DNA of 64,000 bases, taken from Novosphingobium capsulatum NBRC 12533. Lineage in GTDB: Bacteria > Pseudomonadota > Alphaproteobacteria > Sphingomonadales > Sphingomonadaceae. Below are positions 38,537-47,271 of the stretch, in pieces. The DNA is taken from the NCBI RefSeq assembly GCF_001598375.1, contig NZ_BCYV01000003.1, positions 1-64,000 on the forward strand, in the 5' to 3' direction. The notes under the pieces are model-generated. The model did no database searches. It was not told where the DNA came from and was given only the letters and a program-made list of their open reading frames with translations. Each line of letters starts with the position of its first letter. The stretch's first letter is position 1. The position numbers and the translations under genes were made by a program.

Positions 38537-40659
38537 CAGTAATAGCGCAAGGACTTGGCCCAGCGGCTTTGCGGATAGCGGGCCTTGAGTTCATCGTACC
38601 AGGCCTTGCGCTGCGCCTTGGGCACTTCTTGCGCCTGCATTGCGTCATAACTGGTGGCCGGGCCGGCGCAGCCGTTATAGCCCGATGGCGAATAGCACAT
38701 CACCGCGCGATAGAGCGCATAGGCGCGCAGGTCTGGCGCGGCGGCCTTGTCGGCAATGATCGCGCTGTAGATCGCATCGCGCCACAGCGGCGTGCCGGGG
38801 AACAGATCGCGGCCACGGCCAAGCTGGTCCACCTGATCGGATGGGGCATAGAGCGCAAAGCCGTCAAAGCCATTGAGGCGGTAGAATTCGCCCAGGCACA
38901 CCCGCGCCGCTGCGTTCGCCGGCGCGCGCGCCAGCGTGGCGACGGTCTGCGCCAGCGGCGGGCAGGGCCAGCCATTGCTCCATTGCCCCAGCGTGAACCG
39001 CTGCGCCGGCGGCGTGCCCAGGCCGCTGCCATACCACGAGGTCAGGTCTGCCTTGGGCGCCGATGGCACCAGCGCCAGATCGTGGCCCACATCGCCATAG
39101 GCGCCGCGCGTCAAGCCCTTGTAGAGCAGGGTGAAGCGGGCAACGTTGCGCTCTTCATCGGGCCGCGTGGCATCGGTGGCCGTGGCGCGCAGCATGGCCG
39201 GCGCCGCCATGGTTTGCAGCATCAACTGGCGCAGCGTGGTGTCCGATACCGGAGAGGCGCTGGCCAGGGCCTGGTCGATCCGCCCGTCGCGCTGCCAGCG
39301 TAGCGCCAGGCCGAGCTGCGCCAGCTGGCCCTGCCACAGCCCCTTGGCGCCGCCCAGCAACTCCTGCCAAAAGCCGGCCTCGTTGGCGTCGTGCGCCTTG
39401 GCCAGGGCCATGCCGCGCAAGACCTGGCGGCTGAACGCCAGCGGGGTGTAGGATGGCGCGCGCGCCGCATCGGGCAGCCGCGTCAGGATCGTGCGCGGCG
39501 CCTCGCCGGCATAATAGCTGCGCGTGGCATCGAGCAGGCCATAGAGATCGCCATCCCCGGCAAAGGCTGGTGCCTGTGCCGCCAGCGTGGCGGCAGCAAG
39601 CGGCATCGGCTTAGCCGAATCGCTGGGGCGCATCGCTTTCAGATCGGCGATCGCCATAAGCAGCGGCGTCTTGTTCGCGGCCATGATCGCCTGGACGCCC
39701 TCGTCACGCTGCAACAGGGCGTTGTCGATTTCTTCGGCAAGATCGGCGGCCGCCTCGCTGCTACCCGGCGTTGCCCGCAGCATCGCTTCATAGCGCTGGG
39801 CCAGTGCCGCGTCCTGCCCGGTCAGCCACAGCACCCGCCGCCGCAGCCCTTGCGCAGAGGCGGCATAGCGCCCTTGCGGATAGGCCTTGAGATAGGCGTC
39901 GATCGCGACGCCCGCCGCCTGTGCCTGCGCCTTGTCGATCTTATCCAGACCGGCAAAATCGCCGTACTTGTCGATCGCGCCGGCCACCGCGCTGCGCAGC
40001 GCGACACGGATCTTCATGTAGCTGGCGGTTTCACGCAGCCAAGGGGAGGCGCTGGTTTCCAGGGCAGCAAAGCGGCTGCGCGCGCTTGGATAATTCCCGC
40101 GATAGAAATCGTCGGCGGCAGCCAGATACTCCAGGTACTTGCCGGCCAGAACATCGGGAAACGCCGTTGCGGGCAAGGGGTCGGGGCAGCCGACCTTGGC
40201 GCGCATTGCCATCAAGGTATCACGATAGCCCTGCGGTATCTCGTCGGCCGCCATCGCCGCCGCAAAGGCGTCCTGAGCCGCCTTGGGCGGGGCGCATTGG
40301 GCGGCGGTGGTGTCGCTGGTGGCCGGCTCCGGCTCGGGCGCTTGCGGCCACAGTGTTTCGCGCAGGCCCCGCCAGCTGAAAAACACGTGGCCAAGCTGCT
40401 GATCGTCCCATTCCGGCTTGGCATAGGCCAGACCCGCCTCGCTCGCCGGGGCCAGGCTGCGGATCAGCAGCAGCAGGTTGATCCGCGTATCGTTGCCGGG
40501 ATTGAGCATCGCGCGGCCTTCGCAGGCATAGTCTGGCGAATCGAGCCGCCAGACCGGCGAGCACGAGCTATCCGCGCAGGCCCAGGCAACCGTTGCCGCA
40601 AGGCCGCTCGCCCCGGCCAAGGCCGCCACCCATGCCGCGCCACGCTGCCATGCCCGCAT
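38533..40659 (-). CDS. Large exported alpha-helical protein, partner of the DUF3142 lipoprotein
   Basis: A 708-residue protein with a signal-like start (GAAWVAALAGASGLAATVAWA). It is Ala-rich and helical, with tetratricopeptide-like stretches such as YLAAADDFYRGNYPSARSRF and AYLKAYPQGRYAASAQGL. Cysteine pairs near the mature N-terminus (ADSSCSPV, DYACEGR) and the C-terminus (MCYSPSG, NGCAGP) suggest periplasmic disulfides. ATG 40659 has GGGGGATAGAG upstream. Similar proteins are sometimes labelled YfiO-like; I would not use that name. It is coupled to the DUF3142 gene. Confidence 0.7.
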   Translation of the reverse strand: MRAWQRGAAWVAALAGASGLAATVAWACADSSCSPVWRLDSPDYACEGRAMLNPGNDTRINLLLLIRSLAPASEAGLAYAKPEWDDQQLGHVFFSWRGLRETLWPQAPEPEPATSDTTAAQCAPPKAAQDAFAAAMAADEIPQGYRDTLMAMRAKVGCPDPLPATAFPDVLAGKYLEYLAAADDFYRGNYPSARSRFAALETSASPWLRETASYMKIRVALRSAVAGAIDKYGDFAGLDKIDKAQAQAAGVAIDAYLKAYPQGRYAASAQGLRRRVLWLTGQDAALAQRYEAMLRATPGSSEAAADLAEEIDNALLQRDEGVQAIMAANKTPLLMAIADLKAMRPSDSAKPMPLAAATLAAQAPAFAGDGDLYGLLDATRSYYAGEAPRTILTRLPDAARAPSYTPLAFSRQVLRGMALAKAHDANEAGFWQELLGGAKGLWQGQLAQLGLALRWQRDGRIDQALASASPVSDTTLRQLMLQTMAAPAMLRATATDATRPDEERNVARFTLLYKGLTRGAYGDVGHDLALVPSAPKADLTSWYGSGLGTPPAQRFTLGQWSNGWPCPPLAQTVATLARAPANAAARVCLGEFYRLNGFDGFALYAPSDQVDQLGRGRDLFPGTPLWRDAIYSAIIADKAAAPDLRAYALYRAVMCYSPSGYNGCAGPATSYDAMQAQEVPKAQRKAWYDELKARYPQSRWAKSLRYYW

Positions 40660-40682
40660 CTCTATCCCCCTGTGGCCCGATC

Positions 40683-43001
40683 TCAGGCCGGTTTCACGAA
40701 GCTGTCGAGCACGCGCTTTTCACCGGCGCTGTCGAACTGGATTTCCAGCTTGTTGCCTTCCTGGCTGGAAATGGTGCCATACCCGAATTTGTCGTGAAAC
40801 ACCCGCGCGCCCACCGCCAGATCGGCGCGTGGCTTGCTGGCAAAGCTGGCTGCGCTGCGTGTGTTTTCTGCAATCTTGCGCGGCTTGGGATCGAACATCT
40901 GCGCCGCGGCGCGCTGCCAGCCGGGGCCGCGCGTGCTGGCCTTGGCGGGGTGATTGCGCGCCACATCGGCAAAGGGATCGCTCGCCTCGCTCCAGTTGGC
41001 GCGCCACATCGATGCCCCGCCCGACAGGGTGGTTTCCTGCTCGATGTGGTCCTCGGGCAGTTCCTCGATAAAGCGCGAGGGGATGGCGCTGGTCCACTGG
41101 CCATAGATGCGGCGGTTGGCGGCATTGAGGATGGTGCAGCGCCGCCGCGCGCGGGTGATCGCCACATAGGCCAGGCGGCGCTCTTCCTCCAGGCTGGCAA
41201 GGCCGCCTTCGTCGAGCGCGCGCTGCGAGGGGAACACCCCTTCTTCCCAGCCCGGCAGGAACACCTGGTCAAACTCTAGGCCCTTGGCGGCGTGGATGGT
41301 CATGATCGTGACCTTGTCCTCGTTGGCCTGGGCCTCGTTGTCCATCACCAGGCTTACGTGTTCCAGGAAATCGCCCAGCGTCTCATACTCTTCCATCGCG
41401 CGGACGAGTTCCGAGAGGTTTTCCAGGCGGCCATTGGCCTCGGCGGTCTTTTCGGCCTGAAGTGCGGCGGTATAGCCGCTTTCATCGAGGATCGTGCGCG
41501 CCAGTTCGGCCGGCGAGAGCGTGGCGACCTGTTCGCGCCAGCGCAGAAAATCGCGCACCAGCGCGGCCAGCGTGTTGCGCGCGCGGGCGGGCAATTCGTC
41601 GGTATCGGTAATGTCATAGCCGGCGCGCAGCAGCGGCACCTGGTTGGCACGGGCAAAGCGGAACAGCTTTTCCAGCGTCTTGTCGCCCAGGCCGCGCTTG
41701 GGCGTATTGTAGATCCGCTCGAACGCCAGATCGTCTGACGGTTGGCCCACCAGGCGCAGGTAGGCCAGCGCATCGCGGATTTCGGCGCGCTCGTAAAAGC
41801 GGAAGCCGCCGACAATGCGATAGGCGAGGCCGATCTGGATGAAGCGGTCTTCGAACTCGCGCGTCTGGAACTGCGCGCGCACCAGGATCGCCACGCGGTC
41901 GAGCGGGCAGCCTTCGCGCTCCAGCCGCTCGATCTCCTCGCCCACGCGGCGCGCTTCCTCGGGCGCGTCCCACACGCCGATCACGCGCAGCTTGTCGCCG
42001 CCGTCGCGCTCGGTCCACAGCTGCTTGCCTAGTCGCTGCGCATTTTCGGCGATCAGGCCCGATGCCGCGCCCAGGATATGCGGGGTGGAGCGATAGTTCT
42101 GCTCCAGCCGGATCACCTTGGCGCCGGGAAAATCCTTTTCAAAGCGCAGGATGTTCGCCACTTCCGCGCCGCGCCAGGAATAGATCGACTGGTCATCATC
42201 ACCCACCACGCAGATGTTCTTGCGCACTTGTGCCAAGAGCCGCAGCCATAGGTACTGCACCGCGTTGGTGTCCTGGTATTCGTCCACCATGATATAGCGG
42301 AAGCGATCCTGCCAGCTTTCCAGCACATCGCGGTGCTGGCGGAAGATCACCAGGATATGCAGCAGCAGATCGCCGAAATCGCAGGCATTGATGGTGCGCA
42401 GGCGGTCTTGATAGAGCCGGTAGAAATGCGCGCCACGGCCATTGGCATAGGCTTCGTTTTCCCCGGCATCGAGATCGGCCGGGCCAAGCCCACGGTTCTT
42501 CCAGCGATCGATCAGCCCGGCGAGCTGCTTGGCCGGCCAGCGCTTGTCATCCACGCCTTCGGCCTGGATCAGCTGCTTGAGCAGGCGCAACTGGTCATCG
42601 GTATCGATGATCGTGAACGAGCTGGTCAGCCCGACCAGCTCGGCATGGCGGCGCAGCATCTTGGCCGCGATCGAATGGAACGTGCCGAGCCAGGGCATAC
42701 CTTCCACGGCGGGGCCGATCAGGTGCCCCACGCGCTCGCGCATTTCGCGCGCGGCCTTGTTGGTGAATGTCACGCACAGGATCTGCGACGGATAAGCCAG
42801 GCGTTGGCGCAGCAGATTGGCCAGGCGCGCGGTCAGCGCGGCGGTCTTGCCGGTGCCGGCACCCGCCAGCATCAGCACAGGGCCATCGGTGGTCAACACC
42901 GCCTCGCGCTGCGGCGGGTTCAGGCCCGACAGCCAATCGGGCTCGTTGCCTGCAAGGGGGCCGGAGGGAGAGTGGGGAGAAGGGGGGGAAAAGCTCGTCA
43001 C
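40683..43001 (-). CDS. uvrD: UvrD/PcrA-type ATP-dependent DNA helicase
   Basis: A superfamily 1 3'-5' helicase for excision and mismatch repair. LNPPQREAV (Q motif), Walker A AGAGTGKT, DEYQDTN (motif II), GDDDQSIYSWRGA (motif III), LEQNYRST (motif IV) and VAITRARRR (motif VI) are present. The C-terminal VGARVFHDKFGYGTI domain is typical of PcrA/UvrD. The start is uncertain: GTG 43001 gives 772 residues; ATG 43052 gives 789 residues. An SOS box lies at 43006-43020, just before the GTG, so a very short leader is possible. Confidence 0.92.
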   Translation of the reverse strand: MTSFSPPSPHSPSGPLAGNEPDWLSGLNPPQREAVLTTDGPVLMLAGAGTGKTAALTARLANLLRQRLAYPSQILCVTFTNKAAREMRERVGHLIGPAVEGMPWLGTFHSIAAKMLRRHAELVGLTSSFTIIDTDDQLRLLKQLIQAEGVDDKRWPAKQLAGLIDRWKNRGLGPADLDAGENEAYANGRGAHFYRLYQDRLRTINACDFGDLLLHILVIFRQHRDVLESWQDRFRYIMVDEYQDTNAVQYLWLRLLAQVRKNICVVGDDDQSIYSWRGAEVANILRFEKDFPGAKVIRLEQNYRSTPHILGAASGLIAENAQRLGKQLWTERDGGDKLRVIGVWDAPEEARRVGEEIERLEREGCPLDRVAILVRAQFQTREFEDRFIQIGLAYRIVGGFRFYERAEIRDALAYLRLVGQPSDDLAFERIYNTPKRGLGDKTLEKLFRFARANQVPLLRAGYDITDTDELPARARNTLAALVRDFLRWREQVATLSPAELARTILDESGYTAALQAEKTAEANGRLENLSELVRAMEEYETLGDFLEHVSLVMDNEAQANEDKVTIMTIHAAKGLEFDQVFLPGWEEGVFPSQRALDEGGLASLEEERRLAYVAITRARRRCTILNAANRRIYGQWTSAIPSRFIEELPEDHIEQETTLSGGASMWRANWSEASDPFADVARNHPAKASTRGPGWQRAAAQMFDPKPRKIAENTRSAASFASKPRADLAVGARVFHDKFGYGTISSQEGNKLEIQFDSAGEKRVLDSFVKPA

Positions 43002-43005
43002 GGTG

Positions 43006-43020
43006 GAACAAGTAGGGAAC
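43006..43020 (-). promoter_or_regulatory. LexA (SOS) box at uvrD
   Basis: On the minus strand GTTCCCTACTTGTTC fits GTTC-N7-GTTC exactly and differs from the recA box by two bases (GTTCCCCTCTTGTTC); the next two bases, CA, also match. It lies 4 bp before the GTG start of uvrD. Confidence 0.8.
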
Positions 43021-43182
43021 CGGGTGCGCAGGCGCAAGGCGGATTTGCCCATTCGCTACCGCCCGATGCCCCGGCCAAAGCAGCCCATTCATCTGTCATA
43101 CATCAACAAAATCACCGCTTGCCGCACACACGGGGCAAGTCGAGCGGCTGATCGACACAATATCACGTCTGGCCGAATGCGC

Positions 43183-43210
43183 GGAAACGAAATGACAGGA
43201 TCGGGCGTAA
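43183..43210 (+). promoter_or_regulatory. Possible EcfG-type general stress promoter
   Basis: GGAAAC, a 17-bp spacer, then CGTAA resembles the alphaproteobacterial EcfG promoter GGAAC-N16/17-CGTT, with an extra A and one mismatch. It precedes the exported protein at 43250 by about 40 bp. Confidence 0.3.
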
Positions 43211-43249
43211 CTTGGGCAATTCGGATCTTTGGAACAGGAGAAGATCTCC

Positions 43250-43861
43250 ATGCGAAAGATGATTTTCATCAGCGCTCTGGCGCTCTCGACCGCTTCGCTG
43301 CCCGTTGCTCTCCATGCTCAGGCAGCAGCCACCCCGCCGGCTGCCGCAACTCCGGCCGGTCCGTTCTCGATGACGACGGAACAGAAGGGCCAGTACGATG
43401 GCTGGCCGGCCGATCTCAAGGCCAAGTATGATGCATGGCCGTCGGCCCAGCAGGAATACTTCTGGTCGCTGAATGCGGACCAGCAGAAGGGCTGGTGGGC
43501 GATGAATGACACCCAGCGCGGCCAGGTCTATGCCATGACGCCTGACCAGCGCGCCCAGATCTGGCCGTCGATCGTGGCCCAGGTCCAGGGCCGGGCTTCG
43601 GCTTCGGCATCCGCTTCGGCAGCGGGCAGCACCCCGCCGGCCCCCACCGCTGACTCGAACAGCAGTGGCATGTCAGGCGGCATGGCGGCCAACACCGCCG
43701 CAGCGCCCGCCCCGGCCCCGAGCGGCGATACCGGCATGGACAGCGCAGCGACGGCCAGCAGCAGCAGCCAGTATGCGTCCAACGCTGACGCCACGCCCAA
43801 GAAGTATCCCGTGTGCTCGCGCACGGTGACGGATAGCTGCCGCAACCGTGGCGGTGTCTGA
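43250..43861 (+). CDS. Exported low-complexity hypothetical protein
   Basis: A 203-residue protein with a clear signal peptide (MIFISALALSTASLPVALHA). The mature part has Gln/Trp-rich repeats (QYDGWPADLKAKYDAWPSAQQEYFW), then long Ala/Ser/Pro runs, and a compact end YPVCSRTVTDSCRNRGGV with two cysteines. This C-terminal motif recurs in sphingomonad hypothetical proteins as I recall. AGGAGAAG lies 7 bases before ATG 43250. It ends at a perfect terminator. Function unknown; likely periplasmic. Confidence 0.75.
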   Translation: MRKMIFISALALSTASLPVALHAQAAATPPAAATPAGPFSMTTEQKGQYDGWPADLKAKYDAWPSAQQEYFWSLNADQQKGWWAMNDTQRGQVYAMTPDQRAQIWPSIVAQVQGRASASASASAAGSTPPAPTADSNSSGMSGGMAANTAAAPAPAPSGDTGMDSAATASSSSQYASNADATPKKYPVCSRTVTDSCRNRGGV

Positions 43862-43911
43862 TCCAAACAAGCCCTGAAGGGTCGCACATCTGTTGCCTTG
43901 GCAACGGGGAG

Positions 43912-43940
43912 GGGGCGCCGGGAAACCGGCGCCCCTTTTT
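43912..43940 (+). terminator. Terminator of the 43250 gene
   Basis: GGGGCGCCGG and CCGGCGCCCC are perfect 10-bp arms around a GAAA tetraloop, followed by TTTTT. Confidence 0.95.
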
Positions 43941-44019
43941 GCGTCAGCGCCGCGTATCAGGCCGCCAAATCGATTGCGCGCTTGACAAGGAAGGGGCCGG
44001 CGGGAACGTCGCGCAGATC

Positions 44020-45291
44020 ATGACCGCGCCTTCCCATCCGCTTCGCCAGAACGCCCGCATCCTTGCCGCCAGCCTGGTGGGCACGGCGGTGGAATTCTAT
44101 GATTTCTATATCTACGCGACGGCGGCGGCCCTGGTCATCGGGCCCTTGTTCTTTCCGGCTCAGGCGCCCGAAGCGCAAGTGCTGCTCTCGTTCATGACCT
44201 TTGGCCTGGCATTTTTTGCCCGGCCGGTCGGGGCCATCGCGTTCGGCCATTTCGGCGATCGGGTCGGGCGCAAGTCCACGCTGGTGGCCAGCCTCATGCT
44301 GATGGGCGGCTCGACCATGCTCATCGCGTTCCTGCCTACCTATGCCATGGCCGGGCCAGTGGCCCCGGCGCTGCTGTGCCTGCTGCGCTTTGGCCAGGGC
44401 TTTGGCCTGGGCGGGGAATGGGGCGGCGCTTCGCTGCTGGCGGTGGAAAACGCGCCAAAGGGATGGGAGGCACGCTTTGGTGCCGCGCCGCAATTGGGGG
44501 CGCCGCTGGGCTTCCTCTTTGCCAACGGGCTGTTCCTGATCCTGGGCATGACCTTGCCCGAAGCCGCCTTTGCCAGCTGGGGCTGGCGCGTGCCGTTCCT
44601 GGCCAGCGCGGTGCTGGTGCTGCTGGGCCTGTGGGTGCGGCTCAAGATCGGGGAAACCGCCGCGTTTCGCGCCGCGCAGGAAGCCGCGCCGCCGCCCAAA
44701 GTGCCGGTTGGGCGCCTGATGGCCGATCATCCTGGTGCGGTGCTGGCCGGGATTGCCGGCGTGGTCGCCTGCTTTGCCATCTTCTACCTGGCCACCACCT
44801 TTGCCCTGTCGTTCGCCACGACCAAGCTGGGCTATGCCAAGCAGGAATTTCTGGCGGTGCAGCTGGCAGCCAATTTCTTCCTGGCGGCGGGCATCGCGCT
44901 CGCCGGCTGGTGGGCGGACAAGCGCGGGCCGGCAGCCGTGCTGCGCGCGGGCGCCGGGTTGACCGCGCTGGTCGGCCTGGTCTTCGGGGTGGGGCTGGGC
45001 TCGGGCCATCTGCCGCTGGTCTTTGCCACGCTGGCCCTGGCGCTGTTCGTGATGGGGCTGGTCTATGGCCCGCTCGGCGCCTGGCTGCCGACGCTCTATG
45101 CCGTGCCGGTCCGCTACACCGGGATTTCGATCGCGTTCAACGTTGGCGGGATCATCGGCGGGGCACTGGCGCCCTTCGCCGCCCAGGCCTTGGCCCTGCG
45201 CGGCGGCACCGCGAGCGTCGGCCTGTTCCTGACGGTCGCGGGGGCGGTGACGTTGGCGGGCGTGGTGTTCGCACCCAAGCCGGCGCGATAG
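44020..45291 (+). CDS. MFS transporter, metabolite:H+ symporter (MHS) family
   Basis: A 423-residue inner-membrane carrier with twelve hydrophobic segments. The signature EFYDFYIYATAAALVIG near the start, then ARPVGAIAFGHFGDRVGRKSTL, is characteristic of the MHS group (ShiA, KgtP, ProP relatives), which take up organic acids or osmolytes with protons. RFGQGFGLGGEWGGA is also conserved. ATG 44020 was chosen because it begins the conserved N-terminus. The substrate is not evident from neighbours. Its 3' end is followed by repeat family C. Confidence 0.88.
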   Translation: MTAPSHPLRQNARILAASLVGTAVEFYDFYIYATAAALVIGPLFFPAQAPEAQVLLSFMTFGLAFFARPVGAIAFGHFGDRVGRKSTLVASLMLMGGSTMLIAFLPTYAMAGPVAPALLCLLRFGQGFGLGGEWGGASLLAVENAPKGWEARFGAAPQLGAPLGFLFANGLFLILGMTLPEAAFASWGWRVPFLASAVLVLLGLWVRLKIGETAAFRAAQEAAPPPKVPVGRLMADHPGAVLAGIAGVVACFAIFYLATTFALSFATTKLGYAKQEFLAVQLAANFFLAAGIALAGWWADKRGPAAVLRAGAGLTALVGLVFGVGLGSGHLPLVFATLALALFVMGLVYGPLGAWLPTLYAVPVRYTGISIAFNVGGIIGGALAPFAAQALALRGGTASVGLFLTVAGAVTLAGVVFAPKPAR

Positions 45292-45292
45292 A

Positions 45293-45362
45293 GGGCTTCG
45301 ACAGGCTCAGTCCTAACGGATTTCAACAACGTGACCCGTTCGCCCTAAGCCTGTCGAAGGGC
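45293..45362. repeat. Repeat family C, copy 1
   Basis: Begins GCTTCGACAGGCTCAG and ends CCTAAGCCTGTCGAAGG, an inverted pair around a variable middle. The same element stands at 47160-47226; together they bracket rsmD-rluB. This short palindrome is common in sphingomonad genomes. Confidence 0.8.
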
Positions 45363-45377
45363 GCAAAGCGCGGCCCG

Positions 45378-45929
45378 TCAGTCCTTGGTTTTCAGGCGCA
45401 GCAGCGTCAGGCGGGCCTTGCCCACCTTGCGTTCGCTTTCCACTTCGCAGGCCTTGATCTGCGGCACTTCGTCGGCGTGGGTTTCGAGGGAAACCCAGGT
45501 GCCTTCGCCGATCCAGCCCAGCCGCACCAGCTTGTCCACCGCCACCGCGCCTGCACCGGTGCCATAGGGCGGATCGAGCAGGATCAGGTCGAGCGGCTCC
45601 TTGACCGGGCCGAGCGAGAGCACGGACGAGGCGCGCACGTCGGCCTGGCCCTGCACGCGAAAGGCGGCGAGGTTGGCCCGGATCGCGCGGATCGCCGCGG
45701 CGTCCTGTTCCACGAACAGGCAGTGCGCCGCTCCGCGTGACAGCGCTTCCAGCCCCAGGGCGCCCGATCCGGCAAACAGATCGGCCACTTTGAGGCCTTC
45801 GAAATCGCCCAGCCGGCTGGCCAGCATCGAAAACAGCGTTTCGCGCGTGCGGTCAGACGTGGGGCGGGTGGTGTCTCCGGCCGGAGCGCTCAGCTTGCGC
45901 CCGCGCCATTGCCCAGCAATGATACGCAT
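45378..45929 (-). CDS. rsmD: 16S rRNA (guanine(966)-N2)-methyltransferase RsmD
   Basis: Methylates G966 of 16S rRNA. It has 183 residues; starts MRIIAGQWRGRKLSAPAG, followed by TRPTSDRTRETLFSML, motif I VADLFAGSGALGLEAL and the catalytic LLDPPYG. ATG 45929 is the family start and lies 4 bp after the rluB stop, so the two genes form one unit. Confidence 0.94.
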   Translation of the reverse strand: MRIIAGQWRGRKLSAPAGDTTRPTSDRTRETLFSMLASRLGDFEGLKVADLFAGSGALGLEALSRGAAHCLFVEQDAAAIRAIRANLAAFRVQGQADVRASSVLSLGPVKEPLDLILLDPPYGTGAGAVAVDKLVRLGWIGEGTWVSLETHADEVPQIKACEVESERKVGKARLTLLRLKTKD

Positions 45930-45933
45930 TCGT

Positions 45934-47097
45934 TCAATTTTCCGATTTGGGCTGGGCGAAGTTGGTCGGGGCAGGGCTGGTCTTGAGCGTCTTGCGGAAG
46001 CGCTCGACCAGAACCTGCGGCACTTCCTCGGCCCCGCCGCGCGGCAGATCGGCCAGCTCGAACGGGCCATAGGCGATGCGCAGCAGGCGCGAGACCTGAA
46101 GGCCCAGGTGCTCGAGCACGCGGCGCACTTCGCGGTTCTTGCCTTCGGTCAGGGTCATTTCGATCCACTGGTTGCGGCCGGTGCGCCGCTCCATGTTGGC
46201 ATCGATCTGGCCATAGCGCACACCTTCGATCTCGATGCCCTCGATCAGCTCTTCCAGGCGGTCTTGCGAGATGTCGCCAAAGGTGCGGGCGCGGTAGGTG
46301 CGCGGGATGCCGGTCGCAGGCAGTTCCAGCGCGCGCTTCAATTCGCCATCGTTGGTCAGCAGCAGCAGGCCTTCGGTGTTGAGGTCGAGCCGGCCCACCG
46401 GCATCACGCGCGGGGTTTCGGGGGGCAGCGCGTTGCGCAGCGCGTTGTAGATCGTGGGCCGCCCGGACGGATCGCGCTCGGCCGTGATCAGGCCCGCCGG
46501 CTTGTGAAAGCGGAAAACGCGGGTGGGGGCGGCGGCTGCGATCAGCCGGCCATCGACACTCACGCCCTTGAGGTTCTTGAGAATCGTGGCGGGCGTGGTG
46601 ACCAGTTCATCGTTCAGGCGCACGCGACCTTCGGTGATCAGGCGCTCCACTTCGCGGCGCGAGGCAACGCCGGCGCGCGCGAGCAGCTTGGCAATGCGTT
46701 CGCCCTCGCGGCCATCTTCGCGCGGCTGGGCGGGAGTGGGCGCGGGGCGCGCCGCCGGCTTGCCAGTGGGGGTGCGATTGGCGATCTTGAACGGACGGTC
46801 CCCCTTGGGACGCTCGCCGACGCGGGGCTGGGTGAGCGAGCGGGCCTGGGCCATGCCGCTGGGGTGATCGTCGCGGCGCGCGGCGGGCTTGGGGGAGGCC
46901 GGCTTGGGGCTCAGCTTGCCTTCGATCTTGGTGCCCGGCCGGGCGGCTGGCTTGCCGGCCGGCTTGGCGCCGTCACGGGGCGCGGCGCGGTCTGCGCGCG
47001 GCGCGGGCTTGCCATCGGGACGGCGTGTACTTGCGGCCTTGTTGGAAGCGGCGGGCCGTCCCGGGCGGCCGCTCCTGCCTTTTGGGGGAAGTGTCAT
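45934..47097 (-). CDS. rluB: 23S rRNA pseudouridine synthase (RluB-like) with long basic N-terminus
   Basis: Isomerises a uridine in 23S rRNA. The first 130 or so residues are a low-complexity Lys/Arg/Pro/Ala extension. An S4 RNA-binding domain follows (RIAKLLARAGVASRREVERL), then the catalytic motif GRLDLNTEGLLLLTNDGEL with its Asp, and a C-terminal EGKNREVRRVLEHLG. At 387 residues it is longer than the enteric RluB because of the extension, a frequent feature in this group. ATG 47097 is assumed. Repeat family C lies upstream. Confidence 0.88.
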   Translation of the reverse strand: MTLPPKGRSGRPGRPAASNKAASTRRPDGKPAPRADRAAPRDGAKPAGKPAARPGTKIEGKLSPKPASPKPAARRDDHPSGMAQARSLTQPRVGERPKGDRPFKIANRTPTGKPAARPAPTPAQPREDGREGERIAKLLARAGVASRREVERLITEGRVRLNDELVTTPATILKNLKGVSVDGRLIAAAAPTRVFRFHKPAGLITAERDPSGRPTIYNALRNALPPETPRVMPVGRLDLNTEGLLLLTNDGELKRALELPATGIPRTYRARTFGDISQDRLEELIEGIEIEGVRYGQIDANMERRTGRNQWIEMTLTEGKNREVRRVLEHLGLQVSRLLRIAYGPFELADLPRGGAEEVPQVLVERFRKTLKTSPAPTNFAQPKSEN

Positions 47098-47159
47098 CGC
47101 CGGCCCATAGACCATCGCCGGCTTTGCGTCAAAGCGGGGGGCTTTGAAGTTCAGGCATG

Positions 47160-47226
47160 GGGCTTCGACAGGCTCAGCCCGAACGGGCGGGCAAGGAATT
47201 CCGTACGCCCTGAGCTTGTCGAAGGG
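47160..47226. repeat. Repeat family C, copy 2
   Basis: Begins GGCTTCGACAGGCTCAG and ends CCCTGAGCTTGTCGAAGGG. It sits between the divergent rluB and ampG-like genes and is in the same orientation as the copy at 45293. Confidence 0.8.
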
Positions 47227-47271
47227 CATTCCCCGCGCCTAGGGTGCCGATCGAGCAACCAGGAGACCACA

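Noticed and set aside
45601..47271. A plus-strand frame of over 1,100 codons continuous with the AmpG-like gene
   Set aside because: The part before 47272 is antisense to rluB and rsmD, has biased composition without known domains, and the permease has its own ATG with AGGAG.
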